Under the pieces are notes generated by a model, which searched no databases, had not been told where the DNA came from, and saw nothing but the letters and a program-made list of their open reading frames with translations. The translations under genes and the position numbers were made by a program. This document shows positions 21,017-31,400 of a stretch of 64,000 bases of DNA, piece after piece (the first letter of the stretch is position 1; each line of letters opens with the position of its first letter). Source of the stretch: Gnetum montanum (Eukaryota; Streptophyta; Gnetopsida; Gnetales; Gnetaceae). Location of the stretch: the NCBI GenBank assembly GCA_015680685.1, contig MNCI01002227.1, positions 233,049-297,048 on the forward strand. Direction: 5' to 3'.

Positions 21017-21879
21017 TGATGGGACACGATATTGCATGGGCTATGATATCACGTACGCGATATCGCATCCTTCCCTGTGATATCACATACGTGATATTGC
21101 AGCGCACTGTCAAATCTATAAATAAGAGTTGGCTCTCCCTTCTTTTTCCATCTAGATCTAGATTGTAGCCAAACTCTTGCCATTTTTCCATTCCAGAGTT
21201 AGAATAATTTCCATGTGCCCATAGTAGGAGTCCCAAAGTGAACGAATCTTTATTCGAGAAATTCTGTACCTGAGCACACAGTTGTGTATGGAAATAAAGA
21301 CAAACTTTTGGATAAACCTTGCAGTGCATGGACTAAGCTAAATAGGACTTTAATTTTTGTTAATTGTTTAAATGCTTTATTAGTTAATTAATCTTTCTCA
21401 ACCCTCAACTCTCATAGTTAAGTGCATTCAGTACGACCGCTTCGAGCACATGTGTTATGCTTGGTAATCCCAGTAACGAATAGCATTTGGTAATCCCAGA
21501 AGGTTGCATTGGTTTAGGCTGTGAATGGCAAATGGGACGGATATTGATGCTAGGCATTAGAACTTATTTAGTTAAAGTTAGTTACTTAGTCCCTTCACCC
21601 TTTCCCTCATTATCATAGAAGATAAAACATAAAAGAAATAAAAATCACATACCTCAGACTTACTTNAAGATAAAACATAAAAGAAATAAAAATCACATAC
21701 CTCAGACTTACTTAACCATACAACCGTGAAAAATACAAGTAAGTCTAGGAAGACAACGAATGATTAACCTGAAGTGTTCCATAAGGTGTGTAGGCACTTA
21801 ATTTGTGGAGTTTGACCAGATCACGTGTGTAACACTCATATTTGTATGGTTGAGTGTAGGGGTACCTCGACACTCAGGA
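21017..21879 (+). repeat. 3' LTR of E3 (863 bp with an assembly duplication)
   Basis: It matches the 5' LTR along its length. The end reads CTCAGGA instead of CTCATCA, two substitutions. It is longer than the 5' LTR mainly because of a perfect 47-bp direct repeat on either side of a single N at 21666. Confidence 0.88.
21619..21713. other. Assembly gap (N) flanked by a perfect 47-bp duplication
   Basis: 21619-21665 and 21667-21713 are identical and separated by one N at 21666. The 5' LTR of E3 has only one copy. This is the signature of two overlapping contigs joined with a placeholder, not biology. Confidence 0.85.
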
Positions 21880-22980
21880 GACATGGAAAGCATAGATGGA
21901 TGAGAGAGAGTGGAATGGAGTTCCTAATTATGGTCACATGAAGTCCCTTGTGGATTTTGTGGTTAAATGACTTGATAGGATCCATCCTTAGTCTAGACCA
22001 AAACCAACCATGTTCAATGACTTCGCATTGACATTCTAAGACTACTCCATCCCCTAAGACACAAAAGTGCTCCCATAAAACAACCATTGTTCCTTATTAG
22101 AGAAGAAAATAGAAGTAGGAAGTGAGGAAGGACCTTAGTTAGAGGGGAACTTCAAGCATGTGTACATGTCTTTCTAGTCCCATAACCAGTGCTTGTAGTC
22201 CATTTATTTTTTCTAAGGGATGTGCTTTGAATTTCCATTATTTTTTTTAGATGGGGACCACACCATGCAAAGATAAATGCATCTATTTTGTCCAAGGGAT
22301 GTGCTTTGAATCCTCATCATTTTTTTTCTATTGTTTTATGAGAACCACACCATGCAAGGACTTATTCAGCATCCTTTTATTGGTTGACATGAAATGATAA
22401 GAAATTCATGAAAACCCACATGCACCTAGGCAAAAAGAAAAGCATAAAGAATACCGAATTCCCTTGAAGCTACACCCTATTCAAACGTTGAATCCTTTCC
22501 AATTTTAGAAACTACCAAAGTCACAAATTTATAAAAGTTTTATTAGTGAAAAAGGGACTGTACGTTTCCAAAACAAGGAAAACCATAAAGTTTGTGGATG
22601 GGTGGATGTTGTGGACTCACTACCTATTGCATGAAAAAGAAATCATGTCCTAATCATTAGTAACAAAATTCAAAGCTAGAATTTAGACATCAACAATCAA
22701 ATAACAAAATAGTACATACCACCATCAATCAACGCATTACCCATGTACTTGGCCCTTATTAACAAAAATTTGGAAAATCACACCAAAATAAAAGAAAATA
22801 TAAAAGAAGTTGTAAAATATTCAAGAAATAGCAAATGTACTTATGATGGTGTAAAAAAAATAAAAAATATTAATAACATGAAAACAAGAAGATGTAAAAT
22901 AAAGAATTTGTAAAACAAAAAGTTGTAAAATAAGAAGATGAAAAACACTTAGGAATCCTGAAGACTAGAATGGGTGGTAA
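21880..22980 (-). other. 3' noncoding region of E2, proximal piece
   Basis: It continues the E2 sequence interrupted at 14927. It matches E4 26800-27740 by eye (for example, AAGTCCCTTGTG and the tract around AACCACACCATGCAA, which occurs here near 22255 and 22345 and in E4 near 27175). No gene is seen. A short tract TCCCCACGACTA (22981-22992) corresponds to the proximal polypurine copy in E4. Confidence 0.55.
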
Positions 22981-22999
22981 TCCCCACGACTAAACATTT

Positions 23000-24989
23000 G
23001 GTTGTGACAAGGATTAATAAGTGGATAATTGGGATCCATGCATGTATGAAACATTGGTAACCATTCATGCCTTAGCCACTAGGTGTCTATTGGTGGTGCA
23101 GTGGCTAAGTATAAAAATTGTTGGTCACACACTCGGTTGTTAAATGTATGGTGGGTTAGGGTATGGGGTGTGTGAACATTGTGGATGACTAGCCCATGAT
23201 TTCACCCTTGATCATGATATGGTATGCATGGATTTGTTTGTCTTCCCATGCTTGTAGATTCATTGCTTGGATTTGGAATTAGAGTACTAATGGGTGGTGG
23301 CCCTTGTGTGTGATCAGAGGATGTTGGTGGTGAAAAGGAAGGTGGTGCACTAGATTGGCCTTACGCTGGCTCAGATGATGTAATGGGTTCACACCTAGTT
23401 TTCTTTAGCTTATGACCTTTCATCTAGAAGGGATGTTTTCAGTGTTGTAATTGGGACCCATTGGTGTTAGCATGTCTATGCACATTTGTAGCATAAGTGG
23501 CACTCATTTGTTGATACCTTGGTGCTAAACCTTCTTGAGTTACTAGTGATGGCATATAATGAGATGGATTATGAGAATATCGAGGGTAGGATGGATGGTA
23601 AGGGGCATGAGGTGGTGATCCTTTAGGGGATGTCATGAATTGATGGTGCTCAGGAGAGTGGTAGTGATGATTAAAAGTAGAGGATGCAAAACTGGTTGGA
23701 GAAATAGGATGTTGAACATAATAACCATGCATTTTCGGTGGATATGGCTAATGTGGTGGTGGCCCCACCCATGACTGTGGTTGTTGCCACTATAATTGAT
23801 AACTATGTTGAGGCTGGTGGTAAGTCCCCCTAGGATGGTATGATCAACTGTGGGGCTGTCTATAATTACCTTATGGAAGAAGAAGTCTCTCAAGCATGTG
23901 CTTTTGCACAAATTTTTGATTTAAGGCACTTGCCCAATACTCTTGTGGATGTAAAAAGACAAGGCATTGGCCCTTTAGATGGTCATATATGCATAGGTCA
24001 CATCCATCATCTTCATCTGTGGTGGATTCTTTAGCCTCACTTTCATTAGCCACTTTTCTCAACAACCAAAAAGTGTTCCTAACTATTTCTTGGTTCTGTG
24101 TCCTCTATTTATTGTGTTTGCCAAGTGCGTGTTGCATAATCTTCTTTGCAACCATCTCAATAAGGGTTATGACATTTTCATTTATCCATTTAAACATTCT
24201 ATTGAATTTTGCTTCTAGATCATCAATAGACTTCTTTGTTGGCAAAGTTTGTTACGGAATCATCTTATTGAGAGTAGTTTCATTTTCCTTACCATAAATT
24301 TGGGCCTCCTTAGATTGAAGAGTTGGGTCCCATTGATGTTTCTCGACATTCTTACATTTTCACATCTCTCCTTCTTCTTTTTCCACACACATTATTAGCT
24401 CTTTGAATTGATGGACTTGGAGCTCGTATAATTGCCCTGGGGCATACATCCCAAGGGTTTCTCATGTTTTAGTTCGAAGCCCATCTATGATGTGGAATAT
24501 TTGTCTTTCCTCGGAGAAACCATGGCCTAGGAATTTATTCAATAAGGAATAATATCTATCTAAGGCCATGTCCAAGGGTTCATCATGTTCTTATTTCCAC
24601 TCTTCGATTTATCTTCTCAGATTAGACACCCTTTTATAGGTTTAGTGTCTCTTATTAAAAAGTTCTATCATTGTAGACCTTCGTTGGATTGAATTTGGTT
24701 TCAACGATCAATACCACACTTGGGCTTTATCAATTAGTATCCTAGGAAAGAGCTTAAGATTTTTCCACTCACTTACCATGTTGTAGAATGCACATGCATC
24801 ATGGAAGGCTTGTAAATGATGTTGTAGATTTGAATCATAGCCTCTTGCAAATTTAGGAAGATTATTCATGTCAAGCTTGGGTAGACAACTCTTTTTGCGA
24901 TGCCTACGAGATATATTAATGACCTCTGTGATATGCATTAGGCTCTTAGTGGTGTTTAGCATCATGAAACAAATTATGAAGAAAATTTT
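23000..24989 (-). pseudogene. gag: Gag of E2, main part (capsid, knuckle, tail)
   Basis: The Retrotrans_gag-type capsid is at 24400-24989 on the minus strand, beginning with LDMNNLPKFARGYD and passing HLQAFHDACAFYN, the family pattern preceding AxxWY. A basic region follows, then CDLCIYDHLKGQC near 23965-24005, a knuckle with spacing CX2CX3HX4C. The tail is His/Pro/Tyr/Ser-rich (23439-23732). A few stops interrupt it. Sequence after about 23000 is the 3' noncoding region: no protease follows. The N-terminal part lies beyond E4 at 34885-35430. Confidence 0.78.
24985..24989. repeat. Target-site duplication of E4, left copy (ATTTT)
   Basis: ATTTT precedes the LTR at 24990; ATTTC (34885-34889) follows the other LTR. 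Four of five bases match. Removing E4 and one copy restores the E2 gag frame. Confidence 0.65.
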
Positions 24990-25823
24990 TGATGAGCGGC
25001 GAGGTACCCCTACGCCCAACCATATGAATATGAGCGTTCACGTGCGATCCAATTGACCTCTAAGGATTAAGTGCTTATGCGCCTACATAGAACAAGGATG
25101 AGTTATGTAATCATTGTCTTCCCAAACTTACTTGTAAGGCTTAATTATATGGTTAAGTAAACTAGAGGTATGTGATTTTTATTATTTTATGTTTTATTTT
25201 CTTGATGCTTAAAAGAGAGAAATGAGGTAATTTAATAACTAATTTAATTTAACTAGTTAACTATTCTTTAACTAGTCCTAACACCAGCATCCGTTCCCAC
25301 TCTCTGGACACATCCTAATCTAGTGTAACACTATTGGGATTACCAAACGCTAGTTATTACTGGGTTACCAAGTGTTCCCATGTATGCTTGGAGTGGTCGT
25401 GCTAAGTGTGCTAATTCGTTAATAATTAATAGTTCAATAGACATAACATTGATTAACTCATGAGAGCATCAAATGATAGTAAATAACATTAAATGCAATA
25501 ATTAAGCTATTCCGAATGTTGCAAGGTTTGTCACAAAGTTCTTCTTTATTTTCAAACACAAGGTGTGCTCAAGTACACAATGCTTGAATAAAGATTTGTT
25601 CACTTTATGACTTCTACTGTGGGCACTCAGAAATAATTCTAACTCTAAAATGAAAAAGCTAGAAGAGTTCAACTAAGGGACTAAAAAACCTAATACCAAA
25701 CCAAATGTCCCTGTCTCCTATTTATAGCCAACGAGAGAGGTTCTGACATTGCATGTTCGATATCGCTTCGACATCTCCAATATCGTGTATCCGATATTGA
25801 GGGTTTGATATCGAGACTCATCA
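24990..25823 (-). repeat. 3' LTR of E4 (834 bp)
   Basis: Ends are TGATGAG and CTCATCA. Minus-strand TATA CTATAAATAG is at 25718-25727, with four CGATATCG-type words at about 25755-25815. The polypurine tract abuts at 25824-25837. Confidence 0.9.
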
Positions 25824-27754
25824 TACCCCCACGACTAAATGAAAACTTGTCCTTGAGTTCCTTACAAAATATTGAAAAGGTATGGGATTATTGACTGAAT
25901 GATGACTGACAATGACATGGAATGACAAACTCAAAGTGCCTAGTGAACGGATCAACAAACGTATTACAGCATTGGTGTTCATAACCATTGTGGTAAACAC
26001 TATACATAGATGACATCCAAAGCCTCATTTGACAACTTGAAGAAAGAGAGAGAGAGAAAAGAAAATGAGACATGTTGCTGCCGATGTCTAAAATGTGCAC
26101 ATCGTTGTTCATCCATGGCCACATGACCAAGCTTGTTCCTTGCATAAATGTTCTTGCTCTAGTACATCCTTAGTGCTTCCTCCTATCCTAATTCATTGTT
26201 CATGTGATCGTCATTTGCACACACAACAAAATCATGAATTAGCAAGGATAGATAAGATATAATGTAGTTGATTCCTTGCCTCAATATGAAGCACATTGGC
26301 TAGGGTGTGGGTATGGAAGATACTGGGTTAGAGGTTTGTAAATGATAACTACCCAAGGTGTAGGGGTGAGATAAGTAATGGAATGGAAAAATTTGTGATA
26401 GGCCCCCATGACTAAGAGCAAATCTCCAGTAGCAATAGGATGGGAAACGAAAGAAAAAAGAACATAAGAGGAATCATGATGGTGAAGCCAATAAAAGAAA
26501 CACAAAAATGGATGTCATGGATGGGGTGGAACAAGAAATAGTTGATTGTAAAAAATGTTTAAGGGAAAATAATTTAACAATCACACCAAAAAGGAATGCC
26601 AGTGGGTTCTCCCCAAAGCAGGCTCATGCCCATTATGCCTTGACAAACCCCAAAACCAAAGAGTCCGTAAGCTCTAGGAATGACATATAGAGACAATAGT
26701 TAAGAATTTACCCACAAGAATTTACCAAAGAATAACAATGCACCGACCAAGATATAGACTAATCATAAAAATTGCAATGAGGTGGAATATGGAAAGAAAC
26801 ACGGGAAGAGAAGAGAGAATGGAATGGAATCCCAAAATCAAGGTTGTGTAAAGTCCCTTGTGTAGTATGTGGTTAAGGTGACTTAATAAAATTTAGCCTA
26901 AATCCATATTAAAACTAACCACATCCAGTGACCTCACATCAACATACTTGATCAACCCATCCTCTAGAAGCAACAAGAATGCTTTCACAGAACAATCACC
27001 ATTCTAAAAGGAGAAGAATAAAGAAGCAAGAAGTGAGAAAGGGCCTTAGTTATAGGGAACTGTCAGGCATGGGTAGCATGTTTTTCTAGTGCCATAACCA
27101 ATTCTTGTTGCCAATGTTTCTTTATTATGTCTAAGGGGTGTGCTTTGAATTCCCATCAATTTTTTTTTGAGTGAGAACCACACCATGCAAAGGCCTATTT
27201 GATTCATTCAACTTCCTGAAATTAGTTAACAACGAGATGGTGGAAAACCTATGAAAAACATTCAAGTACCTAAGAGAACAGCCAGCAAAAATGCGTTGAA
27301 GCCCCTTGAGATCACACCCTTTTCAATCCATTTGAATATTTCCTTAGTTTAAATAATATCAAGCCACCAATTCATTAATAGGTTTGTTTAGAAAAAGGGA
27401 CAATATAGTTCCAAAACCAAGGGAGACTATAGAGTTGAATGGATGAATGGATGATGTGGACTCATTGGCTATTTTATCAAAAGAAACCATATCTTAGCAT
27501 CAACATTGAAAGTCAAAGGTAAAAACCAAACATTAACAAGCAACACTATTATAGTACAATCCACCGTCATGAGCACTTGTTATGTGATGAGTGAGAATAA
27601 ATTAAACAAATTGTAATAAAGAAAGAAATAGTAAAAATGTTAACAATTGTGTAAAAAAAAAACAAGTAAATATGAAAAAATGTGTAAAACAAAAAGATAA
27701 AAGAAACTAAGGGTTTAGAATAACTAGCATTGGTGGCCATCTCCCCCACGACTG
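25824..27754 (-). other. 3' noncoding region of E4 with three polypurine-like tracts
   Basis: Three minus-strand copies of the tract occur: TAGTCGTGGGGGTA at 25824-25837 (abutting the LTR), TAGTCATGGGGGCC at 26401-26414, and CAGTCGTGGGGGAGA at 27740-27754. No coding region was found between them. The 77-codon ORF at 27567-27800 runs over the end of pol in another frame and into this region. Confidence 0.65.
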
Positions 27755-27759
27755 AGTTA

Positions 27760-28890
27760 GAAGGAGGAGATCCAAAATAATGAGCAGGGTTGTCCATCAA
27801 TAGAGGTAGTGCTAGTACTAGCTATTTTGGGCTCATGGAAAGGTTTGGTTTGCTGGATGTTGACCAATAATTTCTTATTCAGGATTTCATGAATGATATA
27901 AGGTCCTTCGCACAGTGTTTGAAATTTAGTTCATTGTGGCACATGTGTGGGATTCCAATAAAGAACCCTATCTCCTGGTTGGTATTTGACTTTTCTAATT
28001 TTCAGGTTATGATGTTGTTTGTTGAAGGCCTTGTGCAGTTCGTTGGATGACAGTGTGGCTAATTATTTTTCATCTAGCAAGTTAAGATTCATTAACTATT
28101 CTTTTTGTGGTAGACTGAGATCAAGGTTAAGGTCACATGCTGTAGATAGTGTACGAAGCTCCGCTTGGATAGGAAGTGTTGAAAGTTTATCATACACTAA
28201 CTCATAAGGAGAGTAGCCTATAGGGAGTTTCCATGTGGAGTGGTATGCCCAAAGAGAATCATCTAGTTTGGTGCTCTAGTCTCACCTATATTTGCTAATG
28301 GATTGTGTCAAGATTTTTGGGATTTCCCTATTGGTGACTTCGCCTTGACCATTCGCTTGAGGATGATATGGTGTAGTCAATTTATGCTCAACTCCTAAGC
28401 ATTGCATCAACTTCCATAAAGTCACACCTATAAAATGTGTACCATTATCAAGAATAAGTGCACGAGGCATGCCAAACCTATTTACAATTTGTTGTTGAAC
28501 AAATCATGTAGTAGTAGATGATGTACAGTTGGTAACAATGGTTTCTTCTACCCACTACGTAAACTAGTCAACAGCAACAACAATGTATGCTTTTTCATTG
28601 GACATCGGTGTAATAGGCCCCATAAAATCAATACCCCATATGTAGAAGGGTTCTAAGGGTTGAATCCATTGTTGTGGATCCTCCATTCCAGCAGTCATTT
28701 CCCCATTGCATTGGCAGGGCTTACAAGATTGGACAAAATGATGGGCATCCCAAAATAATGTACGCCAATAATATCCTATAAGCAAGATTTTAATGGCTGT
28801 TCTTCTCCCAAAGTAATGACCCCCACAAGGGCCCTCATGAGTGTCTTGGAGAATTAGCAATTGATCTACAGTGAGAACACACCATCAGAC
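27760..28890 (-). pseudogene. pol: Integrase of E4
   Basis: The zinc domain (28700-28860) keeps the HHCC pattern: THEGPCGGH with two His and SCKPCQ with CX2C. The core follows with GIDFMGPI (first Asp), ILDNGTHF (second Asp, about 28440) and GQGEVTNREI (Glu, about 28330), so DDE is complete. The C-terminal part has a GDRVLYW block (about 27970) and ends at a stop after CSLFWISSF. A stop between core blocks and frameshifts elsewhere inactivate it. It would insert element cDNA into the nucleus's DNA. Confidence 0.85.
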
Positions 28891-28959
28891 CAAGCCATTG
28901 GAACATACCTTGTAAAGGTGTTTGTTAATTTCCATGAAATTTTTGACTTGGTGGAGAAA

Positions 28960-29600
28960 CTATTATTTCTTTTTAATGTCTAGCCCTTGTGGTGTTCCTT
29001 GTGTGAGAAGATAGGTAAGAATGCTACTATACCAATTTGTATCTATGGGTGATTGATTGTTTATTACACCTGCAAAGAAGAGATCATTAGGGAAGCAATC
29101 AGAAATTGGGTATTCATCCTCATTGTTGTCCCAACACAACTGAGATAAATGATTAGCAACAACATTCTCGATGCCTTTATGATTGATCATCGTAAGATCG
29201 AACTCTTGCAAGATCACAAGCCATCGTATGATGTGAGGGCTCACCATTGGTTTATTCATAAGGAACTAAATTGCACTATGATCCATGTATACAAATATCT
29301 TATAGCCTAAATTTTTCTAGTGCAAACACCACAACTATTAACTCTTTTTGTGTTGTGGTGTAGTTGAGTTGTGCACCAGCAATACTTCGACTTGCATAGT
29401 GAATGTAATAGGGATGTTTTTAGTCATCTAACTATGTAAGTATGACTCCTAAAGAAAAATTGGATGTGTCAGTCATTATATGGAATGGTTTGGACTAGTC
29501 AGGAGCTTGTAGAATGGGTGTTTCTACTAGCTTCTGCTTCAAGGTTTGGAAAGCTAGCTCACATTCCTTAGTCCATTCAAAGGGTACATCCTTTTTCATT
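28960..29600 (-). pseudogene. pol: RNase H domain of E4
   Basis: The minus strand encodes MTDTSNFSLGVILTQ (first Asp), a segment YASRSIAGAQLNYTTTQKE (Glu) and VYMDHSAI (Asp), the standard Ty3/gypsy RNase H landmarks. It is followed by ILQEFDLTMINHKGIENVVANHLSQL, of which the final NHLSQL replaces the usual ADALSRL. It lies directly after RT and before the integrase zinc domain. Stops and frameshifts are present. Confidence 0.75.
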
Positions 29601-30600
29601 AATTCTACCAATGGTTTTATGATCTTCAAAAAGTTCTTGATGAAGCATCTATAATAGCCAGTATATCCAAGGAATTATTGGATATCTTTTATAGTTTCAG
29701 GTTGACTAGTGATTCTTTGGATGACTTTAATTTTTTCAGGATCTACCTCCATCCCTATTTGTGAAATTTTATGTCCTAATACAATGCCCTCTTGGACCAT
29801 TAAATGGATTTTTTTCCAATTGAGTCTTAGGTTGGTTTCAACACATTGTTTCAGTACTTGTTCTAATTAGTCCAATGCTTGTTCAAAGTCCACTCCCTAG
29901 GTGGAGAAATCATCCATAAAAACCTCCACACCATTCCCTATTTGATGCTAAAATATACTAAGAACCAGATGTTGAAATGTTTCTGGAGCATTGCACAAGC
30001 CAAACAACATCTACCTATATGCAAATGTCCCCCAAGGACTCATGAATGTAGTCATGGCTTTATCTTCTAGTGCTATTTGAATTTGATTGTACCCACTGTA
30101 ACCATCCAGAAAACTATAATGACAATGCACTACAATGGTATCTAAAACTTGGTCAACAAATGGCAATGGGAAATGGTCTTTAAATGTTTCCATGCTTAAT
30201 AACCTACAGTCTATACAAACCCTCCATTTACCATCTTTTTTAGGCACAATGACTAATGGACTAACCCATTCACTGTTAGTAATGGGATAGATGAACCCAA
30301 CCTTTAGAAGTTGTTCAATTTCTTCTTTAACTACTTGCTTAAGCTTTGGGTTCAATCATCTTTGTGGTTGTCATCGAGGCTTCATAGAGGGATCAATGTA
30401 GATTCTATGTTGGCATATCCTAGGATCTATTCTAGTTAATTCAGGATATGACCAACCAAAGGCTTTTGACCATTTGTTTACCATATTTAGTAGTCTTTCT
30501 TTTTGTTGAGGAGTGAGCTTAGCGTTAATGATTACCAATTTTCCATTCTTGAGAAATGTATATTCCATATTGATGGACAATGGTTTTAACTCAAGAGGCT
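29600..30600 (-). pseudogene. pol: Reverse transcriptase of E4
   Basis: 114 open codons (30011-30355) hold fingers and palm motifs: EWVSPLVIVPKKDGKWRVC, DHFPLPFVDQVLD, and FLDGYSGYNQI with the first catalytic Asp. The catalytic pair lies near 29905 as VFMDDFST, the FMDD variant typical of Athila. GHKIS and FLGYTGYYR blocks follow. The upstream linker (30371-30580) is the ordinary PR-RT connection. Several stops occur after about 30010. Confidence 0.85.
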
Positions 30601-30609
30601 CTTACTTAA

Positions 30610-31400
30610 ACTCGTTAGGGATTTTCAACTTCCCCCAATTGATATTTTCAGTGTCAGTACTTGGAGGTTGATGATGGACTTGCTCCAATGCATCTATGCT
30701 ATCAATATAGGCACAAGTCAAGCTCTCAGTTGGTTCCATGCATATAGTTGAATTGCTCTCTTGGTCAGCTATTAGCCATTGGGTGTCTTCCTGTCTTGTG
30801 GCTACTTCATATAGGCATCTTTCTATGTCAATCACTTATGCACACTGGCTGCATGCAGGCAATGTTAAGCATTGTACAAACTAGGAATTTTGCACACAGT
30901 TGCACCCTATGTCACTGTATGTGATGCATGAAACTTTCTTCTTCTCAATATTTCCAAATGTATTTTCTTTCTATATCTCTAAGGAAAGATCACATATTCC
31001 TAGGTGCACATCAATTGTACTTAGCCATGCTCTCCCCATTATGATTGGGAAGTTTCCCTTATAGTTGTTGACTTGGATCACTAGGAAATCGACTAGATAT
31101 GGCCACCCACACATAGTGGTAATAATGTCCTCCACTAGTCCCAATGGGACAATGATGGATTGGTGGACCAACTTTAAATGAATGTTACTCTTTTTTAGTG
31201 GAGGCAGGTTCCAGGCTTTGTACATTTCTTGAGAGATTAAGTTAATACCAAAACCTAAATCCAAAAGATCTTTGCAAGGCTCATTTCCAACGATTTGCAA
31301 ATATATAAGAGGACTTCTAAGATCAGAGAATTTCCTAGGAAGATGGCCAACTTTAATCCAATCAGTGATGGTTTGGGTTAACATAACAATGTGCATTTAG
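30610..31400 (-). pseudogene. pol: Protease of E4
   Basis: 141 open codons at 30971-31396 cover the retropepsin fold. The active-site segment reads LLDLGFGINLISQE: the Asp is kept but the Ser of DSG is Leu. The later block is FPIIMGRAWLST. The frame is interrupted just after 30971 and resumes at 30602-30835. Confidence 0.8.

Larger units (their letters stand above)
14928..21879 (+). mobile_element. Athila-like GAG-PR non-autonomous retrotransposon E3 (6.95 kb)
   Basis: This is a complete element on the plus strand: 5' LTR, tRNA-Asp-type PBS, gag, protease, about 1.85 kb of 3' noncoding DNA, polypurine tract, 3' LTR and 5-bp TSD. RT, RNase H and integrase are missing altogether. The protease frame joins directly to codons homologous to the last codons of pol in E4 (CSLFWIS) and ends at an in-frame stop. 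It sits antisense inside E2. The protease Asp is replaced by Asn and gag has stops, so it is dead now. Mobilisation would have required RT and integrase from an E4-like element. Confidence 0.9.
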
